From: Neorhizobium alkalisoli
GTDB taxonomy: Bacteria > Pseudomonadota > Alphaproteobacteria > Rhizobiales > Rhizobiaceae
Assembly: GCF_002968635.1 (NCBI RefSeq)
Contig: NZ_PVBN01000001.1
Location: 248,001-312,000 of the forward strand
Direction of reading: 5' to 3'
Length of the DNA: 64,000 bases
Shown piece after piece: positions 19,224 through 28,335 of the stretch. The notes below the pieces were generated by a model. That model searched no databases, was not told the origin of the DNA, and saw only the letters and a list, made by a program, of their open reading frames with translations. The position numbers and the translations under genes are program-made. Every line of letters begins with the position of its first letter. The first letter of the stretch is position 1.

Positions 19224-19777
19224 ACGATGCCATTGCGGCCAAGCGTGTCCATATCATTCAAGGGGAGTACAAGGTCGTAAACGACCCGAACGTCGTACTT
19301 TCGACGATCCTGGGCTCATGCGTGGCTGCGTGTCTTCGTGATCCTGTCGCCGGTGTCGGCGGCATGAACCATTTTTTGCTTCCCGGCTCGGGTGGCGCCA
19401 TGGCATCGGGCGGTGATGCCACTCGATATGGCGTCCATCTGATGGAGCTTCTCATCAACGGCCTCCTGAAGCAGGGCGCCCGGCGCGACCGGCTGGAAGC
19501 GAAAATATTCGGTGGGGCAAAGACGATAGCGAGCTTCTCGAACGTCGGCGAACAGAATGCCGCGTTCGCGATGCAGTTCCTCAAGGACGAAGGGATTCCG
19601 GTCGTTGGCTCTTCCACCGGAGGGGAGCACGGGCGCAAGTTGGAATATTGGCCCATCAGCGGTCGGGCACGTCAGTATCCGCTGACCGGCGCCGAGGCTC
19701 AGCGGACCGTAGCGCTGGAGATGCGCCCGGCACGTGTCGCGCCGAAGCCGGTCGAAAGCTCGATCGAATTCTTTTAA
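19220..19777 (+). CDS. cheD: Chemoreceptor glutamine deamidase CheD
   Basis: A 185-residue CheD. The catalytic Cys lies in LGSCVAACL (about residue 34), with the His in [10 protein letters not shown] (about residue 51) and the Thr/Ser-rich core strand following; all three catalytic elements are present. CheD deamidates specific Gln residues on chemoreceptors and can interact with CheY-P phosphatases. It overlaps cheY2 by 4 bp and is followed 14 bp later by cheT. Confidence 0.93.
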   Translation: MNDAIAAKRVHIIQGEYKVVNDPNVVLSTILGSCVAACLRDPVAGVGGMNHFLLPGSGGAMASGGDATRYGVHLMELLINGLLKQGARRDRLEAKIFGGAKTIASFSNVGEQNAAFAMQFLKDEGIPVVGSSTGGEHGRKLEYWPISGRARQYPLTGAEAQRTVALEMRPARVAPKPVESSIEFF

Positions 19778-19791
19778 GCATGAGGAACGAT

Positions 19792-20181
19792 ATGACCGAC
19801 ATCGCAAAGCCGTCAGGCGCTCCTCTGGAAGAGGCGCTACCCGAGATTTTGATGCGGCTGGTGTCGGAGCTTCACGACGTCGCCTACCTGATCGAGCGCA
19901 TCGAGCCCCAGCTGCTGGAACTGGGAGGCATGGCCATCCTGGAATCCCCCGACAGCATCAAGGTACTGCAGGGCATCGATCTGGCCGTACAGAAGACGCG
20001 TGGCATTGCCGAATTTATCGACACGATCACCGGCACCATTCCGGAAAGCTGGACCGTCGATGTCTCGACCGCGATCAGCCTCGTCAAGCTGGCTGACATG
20101 CAGAGGGCTTTGACAAACGGCATGCGCCACGGCCATTCCCAGCCTCTGAGCAAGGCCGCCGGCGACTTCGACTTCTTCTGA
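19792..20181 (+). CDS. cheT: Chemotaxis protein CheT
   Basis: A 129-residue mainly helical protein, the last che gene before fliF, matching CheT (formerly Orf9) of the S. meliloti che operon. The S. meliloti protein resembles the CheZ-like phosphatase helices; the sequence LVSELHDVAYLIERIEPQL and the C-terminal DFDFF tail are notable, though I cannot place a catalytic Gln with certainty. ATG 19792 is chosen: GAGGA at 19782-19786 is 5 bp upstream, while ATG 19780 has no such site. A 149-bp gap then precedes fliF. Confidence 0.78.
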   Translation: MTDIAKPSGAPLEEALPEILMRLVSELHDVAYLIERIEPQLLELGGMAILESPDSIKVLQGIDLAVQKTRGIAEFIDTITGTIPESWTVDVSTAISLVKLADMQRALTNGMRHGHSQPLSKAAGDFDFF

Positions 20182-20330
20182 CCACCTGTTTCGGCCCGAT
20201 GCGCAGAAGCGACTGATCCTTCCGCCTGCAATCTTCATTCCCATCGCCTTGCGAAACGCTCGCACAAGCTTCGCCCCCTAGGGTCAGCTTGAGCGAAGGC
20301 TCTATTCCGTGTTTGCGATGTGGGAACAGA

Positions 20331-22004
20331 ATGAATCTGTTGGCTCAATTTTCACAAGTCTTTAAAAATCTGGCCAATCTAGGCCAGACGCGACTTATTG
20401 CTCTGGGTGCTGTTGGCGTTCTCTCGATTGCGATCGTCCTTGCCGCGGCCATTTTTGTAAACAAGCCCTCTTACGAATCCCTCTACGTCAATCTGGACAC
20501 TGCCGACCTGAACCAGGTCACCATGGCACTGGCTGAATCGAACATGGATTTCGAAGTCGGCGGTGACGGATCGAGCATTCAGGTTCCCGTCGGAACAACG
20601 AGCAAGGCGCGCCTTCTGCTTGCCGAGCGCGGTCTGCCGAACAGCACGAATGCCGGTTACGAGCTCTTTGACAATGTCGGTTCGCTCGGCCTGACTTCCT
20701 TCATGCAGGAGGTTACCCGGGTCCGGGCCCTCGAAGGCGAAATCGGCAGGTCGATCCAGCAGATCAGCGGCGTCTCCGCAGCGCGCGTTCACATCGTGAT
20801 GCCGGATGTCGGCAATTTCCGCAGAGGCGAACAAAAACCTTCCGCGTCAGTGATGATCCGCGCCAGCACGACGGCCGGCCGCAAGGCCGCATCGTCCATT
20901 CGTCACCTAGTGGCATCGGCCGTCCCCGGCCTTGATGTCGACGATGTCACGATCCTCGATTCGACCGGCCAGCTGCTTGCCTCCGGCGACGATTTCGGCG
21001 GCAGTGAAATGAACAAGTCGCTGAGCATCATTCAAAATGTTCAGCAGGAAATCGAAAACAACATCGACAAGGCGCTCGCGCCCTTCCTCGGGATGGACAA
21101 CTTCCGTTCCAGCGTAACGGCTTCTCTCAACACGGACAGCCAGCAGGTCCAGGAGACGGTCTTCGACCCGAATTCGCGCGTCGAGCGTTCGGTGCGTACC
21201 ACCAAGGAAGCTTCGAAGTCTCAGCAGACCCAGAACGACAACGCAACCACCGTCGAACAGAACGTGCCGCAGGCGGCGCCGGAGCCGGGTGGTGCGAATG
21301 GTCCGAAATCCTCCGACCAGTCCGACAAGAAGGAAGAGCAGACCAACTACGAAATCAACCAGAAGACCACTGCCACGACGCGCAATAGCTATCAGATCGA
21401 GAAGGTCTCGGTCGCGGTGGTGGTCAACAAGGGCCGGATCGCCAAGATGGTCGGCGAGCCCGCCGATCAGGCGAAGATTGACGCTTATCTGGCCGAAATG
21501 CAGAAGATCGTCTCCTCGGCCGCTGGTATCAGCTCCAACCGGGGTGACGTGGTCACGTTGACCGCAATGGATTTCCTCGAGAACCAGCTTCTCGAAGAGG
21601 CCGCCGGCGGTCCTGGTCTGATGGATGTGCTGACCCGCAATATCGGCGGCATCATCAACTCGCTGGCCTTCGTCGGAGTTGCCTTCCTGGTGGTCTGGCT
21701 CGGTCTGCGCCCGCTCATCCGCACCGTCAGCGGCAACGGCGTTGCCGGCGAGGCCGCTGCCGACGGCGCAGGTCTCGAACTGCCGGACTTCTCTCCGGTC
21801 GGCGGCAGCCCCGCGCTCATGGATGGTTTCGGCTCGGATTTCGGGTTCGACAGCGCAGGCGACATGATGGGCGGCGACGAGGGCGACGGGTTCAACCGTC
21901 GGGTCAAGGAAGGCCCCGAGAAACGCCTCGCCCGCATGGTCGAGATTTCCGAAGAGCGGGCCGCGAAAATCCTCCGGAAATGGGCTCTCGAAAAGGCAGC
22001 TTGA
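20331..22004 (+). CDS. fliF: Flagellar MS-ring protein FliF
   Basis: A 557-residue MS-ring subunit. It has an N-terminal membrane helix (about 19-41), ring-building motifs through the periplasmic part including ERGLPNSTNAGYELFD (about 97-112), a low-complexity Gln/Asn/Ser loop (about 290-360), a second membrane helix (about 440-465) and a C-terminal cytoplasmic tail that binds FliG. ATG 20331 matches the family start; the frame extends upstream to 20289 but those residues are unlike FliF. It is the last gene before a strong terminator at 22031, so it probably ends the che transcript. Confidence 0.94.
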   Translation: MNLLAQFSQVFKNLANLGQTRLIALGAVGVLSIAIVLAAAIFVNKPSYESLYVNLDTADLNQVTMALAESNMDFEVGGDGSSIQVPVGTTSKARLLLAERGLPNSTNAGYELFDNVGSLGLTSFMQEVTRVRALEGEIGRSIQQISGVSAARVHIVMPDVGNFRRGEQKPSASVMIRASTTAGRKAASSIRHLVASAVPGLDVDDVTILDSTGQLLASGDDFGGSEMNKSLSIIQNVQQEIENNIDKALAPFLGMDNFRSSVTASLNTDSQQVQETVFDPNSRVERSVRTTKEASKSQQTQNDNATTVEQNVPQAAPEPGGANGPKSSDQSDKKEEQTNYEINQKTTATTRNSYQIEKVSVAVVVNKGRIAKMVGEPADQAKIDAYLAEMQKIVSSAAGISSNRGDVVTLTAMDFLENQLLEEAAGGPGLMDVLTRNIGGIINSLAFVGVAFLVVWLGLRPLIRTVSGNGVAGEAAADGAGLELPDFSPVGGSPALMDGFGSDFGFDSAGDMMGGDEGDGFNRRVKEGPEKRLARMVEISEERAAKILRKWALEKAA

Positions 22005-22030
22005 TACCCCATCACGAAAATATGATCGAC

Positions 22031-22061
22031 AAGGGCCGGACTTATCCGGCCCTTTCTTTTT
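22031..22061 (+). terminator. Rho-independent terminator after fliF
   Basis: AAGGGCCGGA-CTTA-TCCGGCCCTT is a perfect 10-bp stem with a 4-base loop, 26 bp after fliF, followed directly by TCTTTTT. It should end the che-fliF transcript before visN. Confidence 0.9.
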
Positions 22062-22384
22062 CAGCCCTGCCACAGACTTGGCTTATTCGTCTGATGCGCG
22101 AATCACTTGGACCGGGCTGGAGTTGGGGAAATCCATGCTTGGCCCAATGGTAATTCGCAGGGCCTCTCCTACAATGGCCTGATTCGCGCATAAGTTTCCG
22201 AGGCCGGGGAGGTGGCCAGCATGAAGTCCTTGCCCGGCAAAAAACAAGAGGTTGCGCAAAGTAGCTTTTGACGTTTTGCCGAAAATCGAGGATCGTTTTG
22301 TCAAGGTAACGGTTGTGCGTCAGTGACAATGCCGCGTGTGCGTGTTCATCAGGAACGCGTGGCGTGGTAGGGAGCAAGTAGCTG
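22062..22384 (+). other. visN upstream region with a long inverted repeat
   Basis: About 320 bp without a gene. ATGCGCGAATCA (22094-22105) and TGATTCGCGCAT (22180-22191) are perfect 12-bp inverted copies 74 bp apart. Between them GGCCC (22141-22145) and GGGCC (22160-22164) can form an inner stem. The 98-bp unit could be a structured RNA or a looping operator of visN. A second, weaker dyad (GGCAAAA near 22228, TTTTGCC near 22275) lies downstream. No convincing -35/-10 pair was assigned. Confidence 0.45.
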
Positions 22385-23122
22385 ATGGAGTTGTCGGGGA
22401 TAGACATGGCGATGGAGGGGCGGCCCTATATGGAGTCCGTCGGGTCCAGGGTCCTGTCGCGCGAACAACTGGTTCGCCGCCTTTCGGTGTTGGCCGGTTC
22501 CAACAATGTCCAGGCGGTGATGCGCCTTCTCGCCGATTATGTCGGCGCGTCTCACTTTCTTCTCGCCCGATATGACCTGATCCAGGAGCAGGGTCTCGAT
22601 TTCATCGTGACCTCCAACTGGCCTTTCGATCTTGTGCGTCGCCTCGGATCGGAACTCGCCAGCGGCTACGCTCGCTCCACCGAGCTGGAGAAGTGTCTTT
22701 CGCTTCTGACCCCCAGTTTCGCCCTTCTGCCGGATGACGTGACGCCGCCCGACGATATCAGCCGGCAATATTGCTCGCTGACCTTCTGCGTAGGCAGGAC
22801 ACGTTTTTCTCTCATGCTTCTTTTTCTCGAGGGGATCATCCTTTCGCAAGAACGCCTGAAGGAAGTGGGGCTGTTGGCTGCCTATGGCGCCAGTTTTGCC
22901 GAAAACGCCGACGCCCGGACCGAACGCGATTTCGAGCTGACCGAGCGCGAACTCGAATGTCTTTTCTGGATTGCCGAAGGCAAGACCAGCGACGAAATCG
23001 CCGTGATACTCGGTATATCGCGCAACACCATCAACAACTACATCACCAGCGTGATGCGCAAGACGGCAACGAAGACCCGCTCCGAGGCGATCGCCTATGC
23101 GGTGCGCAACAACTTGGTATAG
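22385..23122 (+). CDS. visN: LuxR-type motility master regulator VisN
   Basis: A 245-residue LuxR-family regulator: an N-terminal ligand-type domain (about 20-165) and a C-terminal helix-turn-helix (about 182-243) with LTERELECLFWIAEGKTSDE and the recognition region ISRNTINNYITSV. In S. meliloti VisN forms a heterodimer with VisR and sits at the top of the motility hierarchy, activating rem. No quorum-signal residues were verified. It is followed by visR after 12 bp, so the two are one operon. ATG 22385 is preceded by GGGAGCAAG. Confidence 0.92.
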   Translation: MELSGIDMAMEGRPYMESVGSRVLSREQLVRRLSVLAGSNNVQAVMRLLADYVGASHFLLARYDLIQEQGLDFIVTSNWPFDLVRRLGSELASGYARSTELEKCLSLLTPSFALLPDDVTPPDDISRQYCSLTFCVGRTRFSLMLLFLEGIILSQERLKEVGLLAAYGASFAENADARTERDFELTERELECLFWIAEGKTSDEIAVILGISRNTINNYITSVMRKTATKTRSEAIAYAVRNNLV

Positions 23123-23134
23123 GATCGAATTTCG

Positions 23135-23881
23135 ATGGGTTATACGCGGAGCGGCATTGCAGAGGGACCTGGAAGCATCCAGTATCTGCGCCTTCAGCGC
23201 GCCTCGAGCCGGTCGGATATCTTTCCCAAGCTCGTTGCCATGCAGAAGAACCTGAAGGCGCGCAATTTCGCGGTTTTCCGCATTGCCGGCGCGGGCCTGC
23301 CGAACAAGCGCAAGCTCATCTCCGAGCTGGACAACTGGGGCGTCGGCACGACCGAGGGCAGCAGCCAGTTCATCGACGGGTACGGCGATGTCCTGCTCGA
23401 ACACATCGAGGTGTCGCTCCTTCCCCTGATTTGGGATGGCTCCGAAAACGCCAGTTTTTCGGATGCGGGAGAGTTTTCTCCCCTGACCCGTCGCTTGGAG
23501 CCGTCTGTCGTTCCCTTTTCAGGGATCGCATTTCCCGTACGATTGGGGGCACTTGGAAACGGCTATGTGGCCTTTGTCTCCACATCCATAGACGTGTCGA
23601 GCGACGTCGTCATCGACCAGCACGTCAGAAGCTGCCAGGTGATGATGGATCTGTTGGCGCTGGATGAGCGCCGAACTGTGCCGGCTGAATCGCTGAGCGA
23701 GCGGGAAATCGCCTGCCTGCAACTGGCCGGAGACGGGCGGATCAGTGAGGAGATTGCTGAAAACCTCGGGCTCTCCGTTCACACCGTGAATGCCTATCTC
23801 GGCTCCGCCACCATCAAGCTCGATTCGGTCAATCGCATTCAGGCGATCGCAAAGGCCATCAGGCTTGGCTACATCCACTGA
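23135..23881 (+). CDS. visR: LuxR-type motility master regulator VisR
   Basis: A 248-residue LuxR-family protein with an N-terminal autoinducer-domain-like fold (about 20-175) and a C-terminal helix-turn-helix (about 185-245) containing LSEREIACLQLAGDGRISEE and LSVHTVNAYL. It is the partner of VisN; the pair activates rem in S. meliloti. It lies 12 bp after visN. Its stop converges on the minus-strand gene at 23917 with 35 bp between and no clear terminator. Confidence 0.92.
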   Translation: MGYTRSGIAEGPGSIQYLRLQRASSRSDIFPKLVAMQKNLKARNFAVFRIAGAGLPNKRKLISELDNWGVGTTEGSSQFIDGYGDVLLEHIEVSLLPLIWDGSENASFSDAGEFSPLTRRLEPSVVPFSGIAFPVRLGALGNGYVAFVSTSIDVSSDVVIDQHVRSCQVMMDLLALDERRTVPAESLSEREIACLQLAGDGRISEEIAENLGLSVHTVNAYLGSATIKLDSVNRIQAIAKAIRLGYIH

Positions 23882-23916
23882 CAGGCGAAACGAAGATCGG
23901 ATCGCCCGTGTCGCGG

Positions 23917-24351
23917 TCACATCTGTGACGCGCTCATTCTCACGAACTTCGCTTCCTGCAGGCTTTTCGCCAGGAACGCGGTATTGTCGTCCGGGTCGTC
24001 AGACGGCTCCTGGAAGGAAATGTGATCGATTTCCAGGCCGGCCTTTTGGTCGGCAATGGTCAACCTTGCATAGACAGAAACGCCGCGCGGTTTGATTTCC
24101 AGGTCGAGAACGACTTCGGGTTGGCCGCTCCATTCCAGCTTGTAATCGCCCCCGGCACCGAAACTCACCGTACCCGGATGAAAATACAGCTCGGCTGCGG
24201 ACGAGACGAGATCGGCGAGGCTGCTGTAGCACTCCAGTCGCAAAAGCGAGATAAGATCACCAGCGTCGAGTAAGCGCAGCTCGGTGGCCACCGGGCTGAT
24301 TGCTTGAGCGACGATTTCTTCCCGTTCTGTGGAATAGGTGCATTTTTTCAT
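23917..24351 (-). CDS. Conserved hypothetical protein next to flhB
   Basis: A 144-residue soluble protein (MKKCTYSTEREEIVAQAISP...) without signal peptide, membrane segment or a motif I recognise. It lies 5 bp after flhB on the same strand and should be cotranscribed with it. An unnamed gene occupies the same place between visR and flhB in Sinorhizobium, so a role in motility or its regulation is likely from context only. The middle region alternates short hydrophobic strands (VVLDLEIKPRGVSVYARLTI), suggesting a beta-rich fold. Confidence 0.65.
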   Translation of the reverse strand: MKKCTYSTEREEIVAQAISPVATELRLLDAGDLISLLRLECYSSLADLVSSAAELYFHPGTVSFGAGGDYKLEWSGQPEVVLDLEIKPRGVSVYARLTIADQKAGLEIDHISFQEPSDDPDDNTAFLAKSLQEAKFVRMSASQM

Positions 24352-24356
24352 AGCGC

Positions 24357-25436
24357 TCAGCGTGTCCGTTTCTTGAGCGACCGGGACGCGTAGATCCGGT
24401 GCACGAGTTCTGCCACCGCCTTATAAAAGGCAGGTGGGATGACACTATCCACCGAGACTTGCGCAAACATGGAGCGAGCCAGAGGCGGATCCTCGAAAAC
24501 GGGAATGCCGTTCGACTCCGCGATCTCGCGAATCTTTAGCGCCACCAGATCCTGGCCCTTGGCGACGACCACCGGCGCATCGTTCTCTTCCCGCACATAG
24601 CGTAGCGCGACGGCGTAGTGCGTCGGGTTTGCGATCACCAATGTGGCACGCGGCACGTTGTTGATCATGCGCCGGCGGGCGCGGTCGCGCGCAACGGACC
24701 TCTGGCGCGACTTGACGATCGGATCCCCCTGGGCCTGCTTGTATTCGTCCTTGACCTCCTGCTTGGTCATCTTGAGCTGCTGATACCAGTGGTAACGCGT
24801 CCAGATCACATCGACCGCCGCCAGCACGCCGGTAGAGAGCAAGACGACGATCACCATCTTGCTGACGATCGCGCTCAATTTGACGAAAATCACCTGCGGA
24901 TCGGAAAACATCGCATTCAGGGAGGCGAAGAATTCTCCCCGCAGCGTGAAGTACATGATGATCGATACGATCAGGATCTTGAAGATCGATTTACCGAACT
25001 CGACAAATCCAGGGGCGCTGTAGATACGGGTGAAGCCCTTCACCGGAGAAATGCGCGACATCTGCGGCCGCACCCTTTCCAGCACCAACGAGGGCATATT
25101 TTGTGCGAAGGCCGAGACCAGTCCGAACACGATGAAGAGCAGCATGGCCGGCACAAGGAAGGCCGCGACGGCCCAACCGAGATGGGCGCTGAGCGAGACG
25201 ACGTCGGGAGAGTTTTCGAGCCGCCATTGATCCGGCTGCTCGAAAAGGTCCTTCAGCGTTTCGCCGATCCTCGCAACACTCGAGGGAAGAAAAAAGACGA
25301 GATAGACATAGAAGGCGAGGATCGACGCAAACAGCGGCACCTCGCGCGAGACGGGCAAGTTGCCTTTCTCGGCCGCCTCGGTCATTCGCTTGGCGGTCGG
25401 GTTTTCTGTTTTGCTGTCTTTATCTTCGTCCGACAC
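24357..25436 (-). CDS. flhB: Flagellar type III export gate protein FlhB
   Basis: A 359-residue export-gate protein with an N-terminal amphipathic Lys/Glu-rich segment, four membrane helices (about 35-205) and a cytoplasmic domain holding the autocleavage motif NPTH (about residue 270) needed for switching from rod/hook to filament substrates. The motif is intact. It lies downstream of fliG but a strong terminator (25585-25611) stands between, so flhB with the 144-residue gene may have its own promoter in the 150-bp gap. Confidence 0.94.
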   Translation of the reverse strand: MSDEDKDSKTENPTAKRMTEAAEKGNLPVSREVPLFASILAFYVYLVFFLPSSVARIGETLKDLFEQPDQWRLENSPDVVSLSAHLGWAVAAFLVPAMLLFIVFGLVSAFAQNMPSLVLERVRPQMSRISPVKGFTRIYSAPGFVEFGKSIFKILIVSIIMYFTLRGEFFASLNAMFSDPQVIFVKLSAIVSKMVIVVLLSTGVLAAVDVIWTRYHWYQQLKMTKQEVKDEYKQAQGDPIVKSRQRSVARDRARRRMINNVPRATLVIANPTHYAVALRYVREENDAPVVVAKGQDLVALKIREIAESNGIPVFEDPPLARSMFAQVSVDSVIPPAFYKAVAELVHRIYASRSLKKRTR

Positions 25437-25584
25437 GGCTCAGGACCAATCGATCAGGTTGCGAGGACGTGGCTCAAACGAATCGGCCGCCATCACCAAT
25501 GATCTTAATCGATCGCCAGCTAGCCGCGAATCGAGTCAACAAAAAGACTGTGGGCGACCGGGTCGGCCTGCATGCCGACAAACG

Positions 25585-25611
25585 AAAAACGGAGTGGTCA
25601 CCCACTCCGTT
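25585..25611 (-). terminator. Rho-independent terminator between fliG and flhB
   Basis: On the minus strand AACGGAGTGG-GTGA-CCACTCCGTT is a perfect 10-bp stem with a 4-base loop followed by TTT, 26 bp after the fliG stop. It separates motA-fliM-fliN-fliG from flhB on the same strand. Confidence 0.85.
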
Positions 25612-25637
25612 CTCTTCCTCGTGCATTATCAGTGATA

Positions 25638-26690
25638 TCAGGCCGCTTCCGCAGGCTTCTCGTCTTCCTTCTTCTCTTCCTTGAGAAGGATCTGTCCGGA
25701 ATTGGCGAGCCGGATCGCTTCCTGCGCCACGGCGCGGCGGGCGATTGCCACTTCCCGAGGGTTGAGGCTGGCCGGCTGGACCTGAAGGTCGCTTTCGATC
25801 ATTCGGCGTTGGCGCGGGCTGATGGCCGAAAGCACGCATTCCTTGATCTCGTTGCTGGCGCCGCGCAAGGCCATGGTCAGGATGTCCGATGCGACGTCGT
25901 TCAGCAGCAGGACGCGGCTGCGCTGCGGCATGTACAGAAGGTCTTCGAAGAGGAAGATCTTCGGACGGACCTTGTTGACGGACTCCTTGCTGATCGTTTC
26001 GAGCGAGCTGAGCAGCGTGTCGACCTGGCTCTTCTCGAGTTCGTTCATGAGCTCGGCAACCTTGTTGGAGCCGTTGGAATTGCGCTCCGCATCGACAGCG
26101 GCGATCAATTCGACCACGCGGTTCTCGATGATCTGCGCCGCCTTCGGGCTGACTTCCTTCATATTGACCGCGCGGTTCATGATATCGGCGCGGCGGCTGT
26201 CGGGAAGTTGCAGCAGTACTTTCGCACCGAAGCTCGACGGCATTTGGGAAAGAATGTAGGCGACCGTCTGCGGATGTTCGCGCGACAGGAACTTGCCGAC
26301 GAATGCCGGGTCGGCATCCTGCAACCGATCCCAGATATTGGCTTCGTAACCCTGGAACGCGGCGCGGCGCCCAAGCAGCCCGTCTACTTCTTCCGGGGTC
26401 AGGCCTGCTTCGAGGATGCCTTCGATTGCCGCGGCATTGTCCATGAGGCCGGTGCCCTCGGTGAACAGGTCCTCGAATTCGTTGACGAGCTGAAGGAGTT
26501 CATCCGGCGGAATCGTCCGCAATGTCTGCGCCGATGCGATGATGTTCTGCAGCTCGCTCTGAGTAAAATATTTGAGAAGTTTGCCGGCGATGCCCTTGCC
26601 CATGGCAAGGAGAACCGCCGCAGCCTTTTCGGCCTGGGACAACGGTTTTGTAGAGAGCGCGCTACCGCCGAAATCCTCAAAGTCCATCAT
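25638..26690 (-). CDS. fliG: Flagellar motor switch protein FliG
   Basis: A 350-residue rotor protein of the C ring. Visible are the N-terminal FliF-binding domain, the middle-domain EHPQ motif (in SREHPQTVAYILSQM, about residue 137) and the C-terminal charged torque helix around residues 290-310 that meets MotA. ATG 26690 (MMDFEDFGG) is preferred: AGGGAAG lies just upstream, and the seven extra residues of the longer frame are not family-like. It follows fliN by 28 bp on the minus strand and ends the motA-fliM-fliN-fliG unit. The tail is rich in Glu/Lys. Confidence 0.94.
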   Translation of the reverse strand: MMDFEDFGGSALSTKPLSQAEKAAAVLLAMGKGIAGKLLKYFTQSELQNIIASAQTLRTIPPDELLQLVNEFEDLFTEGTGLMDNAAAIEGILEAGLTPEEVDGLLGRRAAFQGYEANIWDRLQDADPAFVGKFLSREHPQTVAYILSQMPSSFGAKVLLQLPDSRRADIMNRAVNMKEVSPKAAQIIENRVVELIAAVDAERNSNGSNKVAELMNELEKSQVDTLLSSLETISKESVNKVRPKIFLFEDLLYMPQRSRVLLLNDVASDILTMALRGASNEIKECVLSAISPRQRRMIESDLQVQPASLNPREVAIARRAVAQEAIRLANSGQILLKEEKKEDEKPAEAA

Positions 26691-26718
26691 GGTCTTCCCT
26701 CTCTGTCCCAAACAGGGA

Positions 26719-27312
26719 TCAGGTTCTTCTCGTGCTCAGTACTTCCGTCAGTTTGACACCGAAGCGCGTGTCGTCATTTTCAAGGACGGTGATCTCGCCC
26801 TTGCCGATGCGGCGGCCGTTGACCATGATTTCCACCGGTTCGCCGATCCTCTTATCGAGCGCGATCGTGGCACCCTCTTCAAGGCTCATCAGGCCGGAAA
26901 CCTGCATACGGCTCGTGCCCAAGACGATCTCGACGTCGATCGGGATATCCATGATCAGGTCGAGATTTGCATTCAGGGCGCTGCCCGGCTCCTGATAGCT
27001 CGCAGCGGCGGAAGGACTGCCGAAATCGCTGCCACCGAAGCTGCCGCCGCCGAAGCTGTTGTCGCTGCCGAAACTTGCACCGCCGCCGAAGCTGTCGGTC
27101 TGTGCTTCGAAGCCGCCGCCAAACGCCGGAGTGTCGGCGGAAAAATCGCTGGTCGCGGACGCGCCAAAATCGGCGTCGAAGCCCGGTACATCGCCGTCGG
27201 CGTCAGCCTTCAAGACGCCGCGCAGATCGTCGATAGCCTGATCCAGCTCGACTCCATTGTCGAGAGGCATCAGTGCGTCGTCTTCGGTGAGAGGTGTCTT
27301 CTTCGTAGCCAT
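26719..27312 (-). CDS. fliN: Flagellar motor switch protein FliN with FG-rich extension
   Basis: A 197-residue C-ring protein. The C-terminal ~80 residues (about 117-195) form the FliN/SpoA domain with [20 protein letters not shown] and [11 protein letters not shown]. The N-terminal half is a low-complexity region, residues about 45-100, made of repeated FGG/FGS/DF units, much longer than the enteric N-terminus. FliN binds FliM and the export ATPase regulator FliH, and takes part in switching. It lies between fliM (66 bp) and fliG on the minus strand. Confidence 0.92.
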   Translation of the reverse strand: MATKKTPLTEDDALMPLDNGVELDQAIDDLRGVLKADADGDVPGFDADFGASATSDFSADTPAFGGGFEAQTDSFGGGASFGSDNSFGGGSFGGSDFGSPSAAASYQEPGSALNANLDLIMDIPIDVEIVLGTSRMQVSGLMSLEEGATIALDKRIGEPVEIMVNGRRIGKGEITVLENDDTRFGVKLTEVLSTRRT

Positions 27313-27378
27313 GCGGTCATTATTCCTGTTGAAACTTGCGTCAGCCTGCCCTGCCGAAGTGTACAGGCCGATGCGGGT

Positions 27379-28335
27379 CTAACCTATCAGATGCCTGAGT
27401 ATCTCGTCGTCCGTGCTGATGTTATCCTTTACACGGACTGTATAACGTTCGCCCGATCTCCCAAATTCGCACGAGTACATGTCCTTGCCATTGGCGCTGA
27501 CCTGAACCCGGACGTCCCGCTTGTCCTGGAAGGCGATCACGTCGCCGGCCGCCAGCCGGGAAATCGTGCCGAGAGTGAGTTTCTGCAGGCGAATGCGGGC
27601 TTCCAGCGTTACGTTTGAGCGGCGCACCTGGTCATTCATGCGATCGGTCCATTCCGGTTTGGCCTTGGGAGCCTGGTTTCTCGCCTTGGGCGCAGTCACC
27701 TTGGTCTTGAGGAAGGCGCGCTGCGGAATGATGAGAGCGAATTCCGAGGTGGTCGCACCGAGTTCGAACGCCATCCGGATCGCGACGCCGAATTCCGGAC
27801 GTGCAACCTCTTCCGGCTTCGGCCGGTCCTCGGCATTGTGGGGACGTTCGAGGCTCGCCTCGAAACCGCCAGACGCGTTGACGCCGGAGCGGAGTACGCT
27901 GGCAATCCGCTCAAAGACCATCACGGCGAGATCCAGTTCGATCTCGGACAGAGGACGATCGATCGGCTGCGCGATCGTTTCCGGTGCAGCTCCCAGCATC
28001 AGCTCCATGAGAGCGATGATGAAGCTGTTGCCGCAGGCGAGCACGAAATTCGGGGACCAGTTGCGAAGGCCGCCATCGGTAAGGGCGAACCCGTCACCGA
28101 GGTCGGCGACCAGGTCGTTCATCAGGCCGGATGTGCAACTGACGTAGGAAACGCCGATGCGGATGCCGGTCTCGCTGTGAAAGACGTCCGGCAGGAACTC
28201 CATGTAGAGTTGGGCAAATTCGCTGCTGATCTTCTCGACGGTCCTCTTGTCACCAAGCCCGCCGGTCAGTTTCGCGAGAAGCGCCAGGTCCATTCCCGGC
28301 GCGACTGTTGGGATCGTTTCATTGGTCGTCATCAT
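27379..28335 (-). CDS. fliM: Flagellar motor switch protein FliM
   Basis: A 318-residue C-ring protein with a CheC-like middle domain (about 45-225) and a C-terminal SpoA/FliN-like domain (about 235-315). The classic N-terminal CheY-binding LSQxEID peptide is not seen: the start reads [14 protein letters not shown], as in other rhizobial FliM proteins. It should hold CheY2-P and pass the signal to FliG. Its ATG overlaps the motA stop by 4 bp, so motA and fliM are coupled. Confidence 0.9.
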   Translation of the reverse strand: MMTTNETIPTVAPGMDLALLAKLTGGLGDKRTVEKISSEFAQLYMEFLPDVFHSETGIRIGVSYVSCTSGLMNDLVADLGDGFALTDGGLRNWSPNFVLACGNSFIIALMELMLGAAPETIAQPIDRPLSEIELDLAVMVFERIASVLRSGVNASGGFEASLERPHNAEDRPKPEEVARPEFGVAIRMAFELGATTSEFALIIPQRAFLKTKVTAPKARNQAPKAKPEWTDRMNDQVRRSNVTLEARIRLQKLTLGTISRLAAGDVIAFQDKRDVRVQVSANGKDMYSCEFGRSGERYTVRVKDNISTDDEILRHLIG

